Origin: a virus
DNA: 29,149 bases
Strand: one strand, 5' to 3'
Virus record (IMG/VR): IMGVR_UViG_3300032073_000164
Location: 1 to 29,149 of that record
Positions 15,158-24,800 of this stretch are shown here, piece by piece. Position 1 is the stretch's first letter; each line of letters starts with the position of its first letter. A program made the translations under genes and the position numbers. A model generated the notes under the pieces. It was not told where the DNA came from and did no database searches. It saw nothing but the letters and a program-made list of their open reading frames with translations.

Positions 15158-17023
15158 ATGGCAGCATCAGTAGAAGTTAAATATTTTAACACTTTTGTTC
15201 TTAAAAAGACTAACAATGACGAAGAGCCTATATGGAATGGATCTTTCGGCATACCTCAAGATATGGGCGGTTATCCTGTTTTAACTGGTATAACTGGTAA
15301 TAACAACTGGAATATAGAAGAATCTAGAATTAGAGGTGGTTATAATAATACTACTATAGATTTTGGCGTGAAAGCATATATAGTAGATGAAAGTAATACT
15401 GGATCTTTCAGGTTGAGTTCATTAATATATTCAGGTATATTTAATTCAAGAACTGGTATAAATCAAACTAATGTATTTTCTGTTGGAGAAGATATAACTA
15501 AAACGGCTGATCCAGCAAACGCTTCTATACAAAAATTATATGCCGAAGACACTAATTTAATTATTTTTCAAGAAAACAAAGTTAGTAGAGCCTTAATAGA
15601 TAAAGACGCTATATATAGCGCTGAAGGCGGTGGAACTGCAGTTAGTTCTTTCACTACTGTTATAGGTCAAATAGTCCCATATCTAGGTGAATATGGTATA
15701 AGCAAAAATCCTGAAAGCTTTGCAGTTTATGGTTATAATAAATATTTTTCTGATAAAAACAATAATTCAATTTTAAAATTAAGCAACAACGGTATTTCTG
15801 AAATATCTTCTTATGGAATGAGGGATTATTTTAGACATGAATTAAATAGAATAGGAAATCAAGGTATGGTAATTGGTGGTTATGATATACACAATAATCA
15901 GTATTTAGTTTCTACTCAATTACGTATAAATTCACCTCAAAAAACAGAAGGCTTTAAAACGGTATCATACGATGAACAACCTAATGGATGGGTTAGCTTT
16001 TTTAGCTATACGCCAGAACAAATGCTTAGTTTAAAAAACAAGTTTTACACTGTTTTCCAAGGTGGTATATATGAGCATTATTCTACTTCTGTTAATAGAG
16101 GTAGTTTTTACAGCGTAGAAACACCAAGTGAAGTAACTGTAGTTTTCAATGCCGCCGCTGACAGATCTAAAACATTTAAAACTGTATCGTACGAGGGAAG
16201 CAATGGGTGGACTCTTAAGTCTTTATTTTCAGACTCAACCGGTGTAGATTATCAACCAAACGTTATAACTATTTCTAATATTGATGAAGCTAGTTCAATT
16301 AAAAGTTATTACGAAGGCGAATACATACAAACTTCTTCAAGCGCTTTATGCTCGCAGACAGTAACAGGTACAAGTGTAGTAGTATATTCTAACATTGATA
16401 TACCAATTGGATCTTCTATTAATAGTGATTTTATAACTATTCCAGCAGCTACTACCGTAACAAACCAAGTTGAAATAATAGGCTTTGCCTCAGCAGACTC
16501 AATAAGCAACACGGTTACGCTAACAGGCGCTAGTTATGTTGTTCCAGTAGGAACAGAATTATCTGGACCCGGTATAACACCAGGAACAATTGTCACCTCT
16601 TACAACTCTACTACTGGTGTTTTAGTCACTAGTCAAAATATTCAAGTAAATGTTGGTAGTACTATAACTTTTGTAGGATTGAGAGTTGTATTTGTAAATA
16701 ATTCAACTTCTTTTGTTTTAAATGCTATTTTAAATTTCTCTAGTGTCACAGATAGAAACGATTATTTAAGTGTGTTTGGAACAGAGTATCCTCCATATGA
16801 TAAACAAAGAGTAGGGTTTTGTAGAAAAGAAAACAAATATGTAGCCAATATTATAAATAACAGTGCTCCAGCTGCTGGAGAAATTATATTTGGAGATTCA
16901 ATGAGCGGCGTAAAAGGCTATTATACTACCGCAACTATATCTACAGATCAAACTACAGATAAAGGAGGTGAAAAACAATTGTTTAAATTAAGCAGTAATT
17001 TTATTTACAATAATGGATATTAA
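15158..17023 (+). CDS. Second tail-tube/muzzle-type protein
   Basis: This 621-residue protein probably joins the preceding one in the same tail structure. Residues about 45-175 carry the conserved blocks IEESRIRGGYNNTTIDFGVK, SLIYSGIFNSRTGINQTN and LIIFQENKVSRALIDKDAIY, which look like beta-propeller blades. Residues about 175-380 continue with repeated aromatic-rich strands (FKTVSYDEQPNGWVSFF and, later, FKTVSYEGSNGWTLKSLF, an internal duplication). Residues 398-508 hold two inserted Thr/Val/Gly beta modules like those in the upstream protein. The C-terminus closes with VGFCRKENKYVANIINN and GGEKQLFKLSSNF. These blocks are familiar from the C-terminal half of muzzle-type proteins, so the muzzle may be split over two genes here. 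The ATG follows an A/T leader 35 bases after the preceding stop. The family call is recalled, not searched. Confidence 0.72.
   Translation: MAASVEVKYFNTFVLKKTNNDEEPIWNGSFGIPQDMGGYPVLTGITGNNNWNIEESRIRGGYNNTTIDFGVKAYIVDESNTGSFRLSSLIYSGIFNSRTGINQTNVFSVGEDITKTADPANASIQKLYAEDTNLIIFQENKVSRALIDKDAIYSAEGGGTAVSSFTTVIGQIVPYLGEYGISKNPESFAVYGYNKYFSDKNNNSILKLSNNGISEISSYGMRDYFRHELNRIGNQGMVIGGYDIHNNQYLVSTQLRINSPQKTEGFKTVSYDEQPNGWVSFFSYTPEQMLSLKNKFYTVFQGGIYEHYSTSVNRGSFYSVETPSEVTVVFNAAADRSKTFKTVSYEGSNGWTLKSLFSDSTGVDYQPNVITISNIDEASSIKSYYEGEYIQTSSSALCSQTVTGTSVVVYSNIDIPIGSSINSDFITIPAATTVTNQVEIIGFASADSISNTVTLTGASYVVPVGTELSGPGITPGTIVTSYNSTTGVLVTSQNIQVNVGSTITFVGLRVVFVNNSTSFVLNAILNFSSVTDRNDYLSVFGTEYPPYDKQRVGFCRKENKYVANIINNSAPAAGEIIFGDSMSGVKGYYTTATISTDQTTDKGGEKQLFKLSSNFIYNNGY
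16349..16483 (+). repeat. Beta module copy 6 (in the second muzzle-type protein)
   Basis: Residues 398-442. VTGTSVVVYSNIDIPIGSSI is followed by a short turn and AATTVTNQVEIIG. This is a shortened copy, the weakest of the set, placed directly before copy 7. Confidence 0.35.
16484..16681 (+). repeat. Beta module copy 7
   Basis: Residues 443-508. SNTVTLTGASYVVPVGTELS leads to GPGITPGTIVTSYN and then TTGVLVTSQNIQVNVGSTIT. It matches copies 1 and 2 well, in particular the V-G-x-x-[VL]-x-G-x-G-I-x-x-G-T centre. Confidence 0.55.
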
Positions 17024-17041
17024 TAATAAAAATAATAAACT

Positions 17042-17707
17042 ATGGCACTACCCGCAGTAATAGGAATGGGATCTAGCTTGATAGGTGGTCTATTTGGAGC
17101 TAATTCAGCTAAGAGGGCAGCAAAAGCAGCGGCTAGAGAAAGGAGAAGACTTCAAGCTAAACTAGAAAGGCTAGAAAACAATAGACAAGAAATTATAAAT
17201 CCTTATCAAGGTTTTGAAAATTTAACTAGCATGCTTTCTAATCCTTTCGCAAATTTAGGAGTTGCGACTCAAGCGGCAGAAATAAAAATAGAGCAGGCAG
17301 ATATATCTTTAGCAAACACATTAGACACAATGAGAGCTACTGGGGCAAGTGCCGGCGGAGCAACTGCATTGGCGCAGGCTGCTCTTAGAAGCAAACAAGG
17401 TGTTTCAGCTAGCATAGAACAGCAAGAAGCTCAAAACGAAAAACTAAGAGCGCAAGGAGAACAACAACTCCAAAGACAACAGGTTTCTGAAGAAATAAGA
17501 ATGCAACAAGCTGGCGCAGCTGGAAAACAATTTATGTTTGGAGCTAAAGAGCAAAGAGAAATGCAGGCACTTGATAGAACAGCATCTCTATTAGGTCAAG
17601 CTAAGCAAGCAGAGCAACAAGCTAAAGCTGATCAAACACAGGCTATAACAGGTATGTTTGGTAGCTTAGCACAATTAGCGCCTAGTGCATTTGGTAAACA
17701 AGGATAA
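17042..17707 (+). CDS. Internal virion/ejection protein, T7 gp14-like
   Basis: This 221-residue protein is probably packed in the head and ejected with the DNA, in the role of T7 gp14. The N-terminus is a glycine-rich hydrophobic segment (VIGMGSSLIGGLFGANSAKR), followed by a strongly basic helix (AAKAAARERRRLQAKLERLE). The central and C-terminal parts are alanine- and glutamine-rich coiled coil, with the RATGASAGGATALAQAALRS motif that is common in these small internal proteins. The protein ends in GMFGSLAQLAPSAFGKQG, a second mildly hydrophobic stretch that could also touch membrane. It lies between the muzzle genes and two larger internal-protein candidates, matching the gp14-gp15-gp16 logic of T7. 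No enzymatic motif is visible. The start has an A/T leader and no Shine-Dalgarno. Confidence 0.72.
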   Translation: MALPAVIGMGSSLIGGLFGANSAKRAAKAAARERRRLQAKLERLENNRQEIINPYQGFENLTSMLSNPFANLGVATQAAEIKIEQADISLANTLDTMRATGASAGGATALAQAALRSKQGVSASIEQQEAQNEKLRAQGEQQLQRQQVSEEIRMQQAGAAGKQFMFGAKEQREMQALDRTASLLGQAKQAEQQAKADQTQAITGMFGSLAQLAPSAFGKQG

Positions 17708-17708
17708 A

Positions 17709-18809
17709 ATGGAAAACAAAAATATAACAACAAATCTATTTATAAAGCAGTTTAATCAAAGTAACGCTATAGCTTATAATAATGATTATACTTCTCAAAG
17801 TTCTGATTATAATTTTAAAATATTAGAAGTTGCTTATGCTGATACAGCTGCGAAATATGCGGCTATAAAAATGGATATAAAAAACAATAACTGTACTACT
17901 GCTAACTGTTATTATGAAAATTTAAAAATAAAACAATTAGAAGAAGCTCCAGCATTATCTATTGATTTTATTCAAAACGTTATGTCAGAGTTATCCACTA
18001 CAGATACTCCTAATTATGACGTAAACAATGACTATAGATACTTAGTTGCTAATTCTATGTTTACATCTACACCAGGTTTTTCCAAAACAGATGGCTATAA
18101 TTTAAATTTGTATTTAAATGAAGATGGTACTCAAACTATTGTTTTTGAAGGTCCTTTATTTGAAAATAATCCTTTAGTTATAAATAGCGCTGCTTTAGGA
18201 TCAATATTAGATAATGAAATATCTCTAGTTGCAGATACTCCTGATATTGAAAAAGAAATGTTAAGACTTTTAACCGAAGTAGGTTTATTTGCTCAAAGTG
18301 ATATTTTAGATAATGGTGTTTTATCTCCTAACGCTAAGATATCAGAAGAGTTTATTGCTAAAAACGCTGATGGTAGTTTTGATTATATGATTGTAGATAT
18401 TGGAAACGGTAAAGGTAGAAATACTTTAAAGTTTGATTTAGATAAAATAGAAAGAAAAGTAGATCCTTTTATAAATGCTGAAGTAGCTGGTTTATTAAGT
18501 TCGGAGCAAGAAACCGTAGCCGCTTGGAACGTTTATATAGCTAAAGGAACTAGCGTTGAAGAAGACGATCAAATGGTTCAAAACGCAAACGCGGGGTCAG
18601 ACGCTTGGAGTTATAAAGAAGATCTTCCATTATCTCAAGATAAAAAAATATTGTTTCAAAGCAAATATAAAGAATACTTTATGAACAATTATTTAAAGCA
18701 GTTCACAATTAATCAACTACCTACTGTCCAAGAGGACGCTGCGGTGTTTGATTTAGAAGAAGCAAGATCTGCTAAAGCACAAAAATTTATTGACGATAAC
18801 AATTTATAA
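17709..18809 (+). CDS. Unrecognised virion-region protein, possible internal protein
   Basis: I do not recognise this 366-residue protein. I chose ATG 17709 because it sits one base after the preceding TAA, as is usual in this block; an in-frame start at 17685 would overlap the upstream gene by 23 bases. The sequence is acidic and asparagine-rich, with a first helical third (for example VAYADTAAKYAAIKMDIKNN) containing a cysteine pair. A middle beta-rich part includes LNLYLNEDGTQTIVFEGPLF, and a helical C-terminal third ends in EEARSAKAQKFIDDNNL. No signal peptide, membrane span or catalytic motif is visible. Lying between the gp14-like gene and the giant gene, it could be the middle ejection protein of a three-part set (compare T7 gp15), or a chaperone or tail component. 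The gene itself is secure; the role is a guess from position. Confidence 0.65.
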   Translation: MENKNITTNLFIKQFNQSNAIAYNNDYTSQSSDYNFKILEVAYADTAAKYAAIKMDIKNNNCTTANCYYENLKIKQLEEAPALSIDFIQNVMSELSTTDTPNYDVNNDYRYLVANSMFTSTPGFSKTDGYNLNLYLNEDGTQTIVFEGPLFENNPLVINSAALGSILDNEISLVADTPDIEKEMLRLLTEVGLFAQSDILDNGVLSPNAKISEEFIAKNADGSFDYMIVDIGNGKGRNTLKFDLDKIERKVDPFINAEVAGLLSSEQETVAAWNVYIAKGTSVEEDDQMVQNANAGSDAWSYKEDLPLSQDKKILFQSKYKEYFMNNYLKQFTINQLPTVQEDAAVFDLEEARSAKAQKFIDDNNL

Positions 18810-18820
18810 AATATAATTAA

Positions 18821-21800
18821 ATGAGTCATATTACGTTATTACAGTATATTACACAGCTTCAAAATTTAGGTCTTACGCAGCCACAAATAAACGAAGCAGC
18901 GCAAGAGTGGAAAAAAATCCATACACCTAAAAAAGTTGAGGAAAAACCTAAAGAGCAAGTTGAAGTATTTGAAGAAGTTAAGGTTTCTGAAGAGGGAAAG
19001 CCACCTGCTGTTGCGGAGACGGGTACGACTGTAGCAGCGGAAACAAACGAAGTATCCAATTTAAAGTCTTCAAGTGGAGAATTTTCATCAACATTTATCC
19101 CAGAAAAAATTAAAACATCAGAACCTACTGGCTTTGGCGAGTTAAAAGGTTTTGGTAGCAATGAATATAACGCTATATCACGCAGTATAGATAAAGAAAG
19201 ACAAGAGCAATATGACAAATTAACCGTTATTGCTACTCCTGATCAAGTTTATAAAACAAAAAATAAAGAATATAAATACAACTTTAGAAATAAAGATGAT
19301 GGAACTAGTGAAATAGTTTATTATTCAAGAAACTCAAGTGATGATAAAAATAAAGAGCCAGAAGCTTTTGTAGAAATAGAAAAAAATACTGTTGATTATA
19401 TAAGTGCTTCAACTACATTTCAGCACATGGATCAAAGTATTATGGATCAATATGAAGCGGGTAATGATTTGCTTAGTTTATATGAAAAAAATCCTGATTA
19501 TATAGCTCAACTAACAGAAATAAGTGAGTCTACTAATTCTGATTTAGAAGCTCTTGATTTAGAATATGCTGAAATAGCTAATGAGTTTCAAAACTTAATT
19601 AAATTAAATGACGAAGATAGAGCCTCTGCTGTAACAAAAGCAACCGAGTTTGTAGATAATAAAGAGTATGTAGAGAAACAAAGACTTCAAAAAGAAAAAT
19701 TTAATAAAGACTCTTCTTATGGAGAAGAAGTTTGGAACAATTATCAAAAACATAGAAAGCAGGGTAAAAACAACAAACAGTGGAATGAGCTTTATCCAGA
19801 AATGGAATTGGTTTGGACTCAAAAATTTGGGTTACAAGTTACAAAAAAAGGCTTTAAGCGAGAGGTAACAAAAATAAATGAAGATTGGCAAAGTTTGTAT
19901 GACAGTGTTATACCATCTGTAGTCAAAGCAGCTGATGGTATAAATAACGCTGAACAATTACTTAAATCACAACAAATAACAGTAGGAGGTAAAAAATATA
20001 ACACTCAAGATTATATTAACCAGATTATGGTTGATACTAAAGCTAGTGAAATATCTACAGAACTTCTTATAGATAAAAATGAAGATTTTATAAAAGAAAG
20101 TGGTTTTGATATTAGAAGTGAAAAAATAATTCCAGCAATTAAACATTTTCTTTCAAATCCTTTGCAAGCTGGTCTAGCTGGTATTTTAGCTACTCCAGAA
20201 ATAATAGATAGATCTGATAAGCAAAAAGAAATGGAGCTTTATCAGATAAAAAGAAAAGAAGCTTTAGGTAAAATTACTAGCAAAGAAGGTTCTATAATGC
20301 AGTTTCAAACACAAGCTGAAAACAAAAAGAAATTACTTCAAGCTCTATCTAAACAAATAGCATCTGGCACATATGTTACAGAAGATCAAATAAAAAAAGC
20401 AAATAGACAATTAGCTGCAATAAATCAAACTCACAATCAAATAATTGATTTACAAAAGAAAAAATACAAAGAACTTGATGATCTTCTTGTTGAAAACAAA
20501 AATGCGGATGAACTTATAAATGATTTAAGTAGAAACTATAATTTACTTCCTATAATGATTGATAACACAGTAAACTCTTTTACTGAAATGGGTCAAGGTG
20601 TAGAAGAAATTATATATAGAGTGGCTACAGCTCCTAGAGAAATAGTAGCTGCTCTTGACGAGAAGTTTGATACTAAAAAATTTAGCGCATTTGATAATGT
20701 TTGGAACTACAGTAGAAACTTAATACTAGATACTTGGTCTAAAAAAAGAGATGTTGCTAATAAAAACGTAGATAAATTTCAGAAAGATTTAATGGACGGC
20801 GTTGCTGACAGTATGAGCATAGAGGATATTAGAGATGCTGATGATTTTGGTAGATACTTGTTTGCTACAACTGGTGCTATAATTCCTCAAATAGGTGTTA
20901 TGGTTGCGACTGGTGGGTTTGGAGTTGGTATTGTAACTGCTCAAGCTGGCGGTCAAAAATTTAAACAGTATGAACAAGAAATGCTTGAAAGTAAAAAAGC
21001 TTTCGATGCTTGGAATAGACCTGAAACAGAAAAAGGTGGTTCAAAACCAGTAAAAAAACCGGGTGAAACTGATGAGTATTACGCTTATAGATTAGAGGTT
21101 TGGAAATCTAAGAAACCAGAAGAAATAAACTACAATCTAACACAGATGTGGGGTGGTGCTCTTACTATGATGGGCGCTGAAGCTGTTATGGGTAGATTAA
21201 TATCTTTACCTATGATAAATAGAGCTAAAGCATTCACACCGTCAAGAGTTAAAAGAGGCTGGACTAAAGCTTATATAGATAGTTTAAAATCAAGAGCTAC
21301 TACGTACGGCGTAGATGTTGTATCAGAAGGTCTTGAAGAGGTTTTTACAGAAGTAGCTGCAAATCTTTACGATAGAAAAATACTAGGTAAAGATGTTAAT
21401 CTTTTTGATGGCGCTCCTGATAATTTCTTTTCTGGATTATTAATGGCAAATGGTTTTAAAACACCTGCGCTTTTTGCACCATATGTTAATGCCGCATCTA
21501 CACCTGGTGATAAAATAAACGTGCAAGAAAGACAAAGCTTAATAAAAAGTAAAATAAATTCTTTAGCACAAAATCCTAACATGTCTAAAGAAAGTAAACT
21601 GGCTTTAGAAACAGAAATAGCTGATTTAACATTAGAGTTAAACAATGATATCGTTTTAGTGATGAACAGATATAGCGATATGCCTAGAGAGCAAATAGAT
21701 GAGTTAGGTAATATAGAGCAACAAACATTTCAAATAGATCAACAAATACAAACTATACAATCAGACACTAATTTTGTATTTGGTAAAGAAAAAGAAATAG

Positions 21801-24800
21801 AGCAGTTAAAAAATAAAAGAAATAATTTAACTGGTAAAAAGAACTCTTTATTAGAGCCTTACGTAACAAAAGATGCAGAAGGTAGAATTACAGGCGGTGG
21901 TTTTATATCACCTAAAACAAGACAAATAGATGCTGGGGCTAGAGTAATAGCTGGTCAATTAGAGGGTGTTGGTGTTGAATCAGTAAGCGATACTGAAAGT
22001 TTATTAAGTGTAGTTGCTACGGTTGAATCAAGTGGAGGTGAAGTTATAGGCTTACAAAGAGACGCAGATGGTAACGTGTTACCAGCAGAACAACAAGGTT
22101 ATGGTGTTATATCAAGACTTCCAGATGGTTCAAGACAGGTTATAATAAACCAAGTTTCAGCAGCTAAAGATAACATAGCAACTACAACTCAGCATGAAGT
22201 TTTACATGCTTTTTTAGATCAAATATTTGTTAACGACAGCGCCGCTAAAACCAAAGCTGGTAAGGCTTTAAATGATTTTTTACAAAGTGATAGCGTTAAT
22301 TTAGATCAAAACCTACAAAATAGATTTGATCAATACAAGGCGGATTTTGATGCTATAATGAAAAATCCAAATAGTGATTTAAACGATAAACAACAAGCTG
22401 AAGAGCGTTATTTTGAAGAAATAATAACACTTACAAGTGAAGGTTTAACAGCTAATCAAATACAAGAAAATGCGGCTGTTGAGGCAGAAGCAGAAACGGT
22501 CGGAGATGTTCTTAGTGATGTTTATTCTGAAAACAATCAAGCAGCTTTAAATATAAGCTTTGACACTGGTAAAGGTGTCTTAGATTTTGTTAGAGGTTTT
22601 AACCAAGCGGTAGAAGGCGGTAAAGGTTTAACACAACAACAGCTTGATTTAGCAAGTTCTGAAGGTAGTACAACTCAACAAGATAAAGCTAGAACATCAG
22701 AACAAGCTCCAAGAAACAAAAAGTTAATGCAAGACATTGTTGAAGGAGACATTGGTGCCGCAACTACTCTTGTTCAAGAAAACTCTGGTTTAATATTAGA
22801 TTTATTAAAGTTTAATCCTGATGTAGCACAGCAAAGTGGTGTTGATTCAAATGACGTACTTCAAGCCGTAACAGATATGATGACGCCTGGTATGGTTGAT
22901 ATAACTTTTAAAGGTAGAAAAAAATCACTTGCAGAAGAATATGCACAAGATAAAGGTGAGGTTAGTACGTTTCTAGGAAGGTTAGGAGTAAGAGCAGCTG
23001 AAATATATACAGCAGCAGGTCTTGATCCAAATAAATTTGTAACTGAAAGTACAAGCGGCTCGGAGGCTAGACAAATTGCTAGTAAAAAAACAACTACTAC
23101 AAAGCCAAAAGCAAGGGCTAGAACAACTCCTAAGGCATCTAGAAAGTATCCTAGTACAATATTAGGTAATTTAGGTGTTAGCACAAAGGCTGAGGTAGAC
23201 GCGCTGTTTGAAGAGGCTATTGCAGATGACATTGCTAACTTTTATAAGGGTGAAATAAAAGAGTTTAAAGATATTAAAGACATAGGACCTGCGGTTGCTG
23301 CTTTAATGGAAAAAGCTACTGGCTTGAAAGCTAATAGGTTTTCTAAGAAGAATCAAAATATAATGAAAGGCGATGTTGTGTCAGGCGCTGTTACGGCTTT
23401 ACAACAATTTTTAAATATAAACGCAGAGGCTGACTTTGCGATGCTGGCAGAAGCTGCAAACATAGAAGGTAAATCAACTTCTATACCTGGTAAAATATTA
23501 GAAGCTTTATTTACTAAAAACTCTAAAGACAAATACGTAAGAGACACTAGAAAAGGTTTAAAAGATTATAAAAATATAATTGACGCTTTAAATCCTGAAG
23601 CTAAAAAAGCTAAAGGTATGGATGCTGTGTATAGATCAAGTAACGCTCAAGCATTAAAAGGCTTGGCTAACTTATCTCTTAGAAACTTGATATTTGAGCA
23701 AGCTGTACCAGATCCTGTAGCTAGAACAAGAACAGGCGCTAGGTTTAGTAATAAAATAATAAAAGAAGCTGTAGATGAAGTAGAAAACAAAGGAGCTAAG
23801 AAGTTTTTAGAAAAAACTTTATCTGGAAATCTCGATGCAGATCAAATTGCGCAAGAAATAAACAAAATTGAAGACATAGCAAAAGTTTTAGGTATTGATT
23901 TTACAGACGTTGTTGATTATCTTTTTACAAATGAAAAAAGATATAAAGAATTAAGAAGTAAATTTGATGTTAGAGTTGGAGGCAAAAATGAAATATCATC
24001 TTTAGCTAATGCAGCTAGACTTAAAAAAGGTTATACTTCTTTAATCAAAGGTATGATACCTAAAGGTAAAAGTTTTTCTGATTTACCTGTGTCTTTTCAA
24101 ATGGCTTTAATGAAAACAGTTGGATTTGGTGATGCTAGAATTAAAATAGGAGGAAAACCTTTTACGTTACAAGAGTATGGTTTAAAAAGAGGAGAGTACG
24201 GTAAATTAATGCAAGCTGTTTTTGGTAAAGATGCCTTAATTGGTACTGGAACAAATTTAGGTACTAGAGATAATGTTTATGCTCCAAGTAATTGGGGTGA
24301 AAAAGGATTTAGAGGTAAGGTTGAAAAAATAGCTGATTCATATAATAATGGTGATATAACTTTAGACGAAGCACGAGCTAAAGTAGAAGATCTTTTAACT
24401 CCAGATAAAGAAACAAATATTGATGATGTTTTAATTGCGAATCAAAGAGCAGTTTCTGACACATATGTTTCTTTAATAAATATGTTTGCAGCTGATCCTA
24501 CTAACGAAAATTTTGCAACAATAATAGATATATTAGAATCCCAAGTAAATAGAGCAACTGGTATATTTAAAGGTTTAATACCTGTTACAAGTTTTAGTAT
24601 AAAACCAGAAAAAGGTACTACTAAGGGTAAAACAGCAAACAAGAGAATGCATAACGAGCATTTAGTAGAGCTTTTTAATGCTAATAAGAATTTTTTAAAC
24701 ATATTAGACAAGCTTAGAAAAGGCACAATAACTAAAGAAAAAGCTATATTTGACGCTAAAGTTAACGCTGCTAGTCTAGAGCAAGCTGTTATCTCAGAAA

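Noticed and set aside
20100-21000. Giant protein as a tape-measure protein of a long-tailed phage
   Set aside because: There are no tail-tube, sheath or tail-assembly chaperone genes, whereas connector rings, muzzle-type proteins and a gp14-like protein are present, so a short-tailed virion fits better.
22900-23040. A sigma-factor-like stretch in the giant protein (LAEEYAQDKGEVSTFLGRLG)
   Set aside because: The pattern is only loosely like sigma region 2 and no DNA-binding region 4 follows; similar stretches occur in phage giant proteins with no transcription role known to me.
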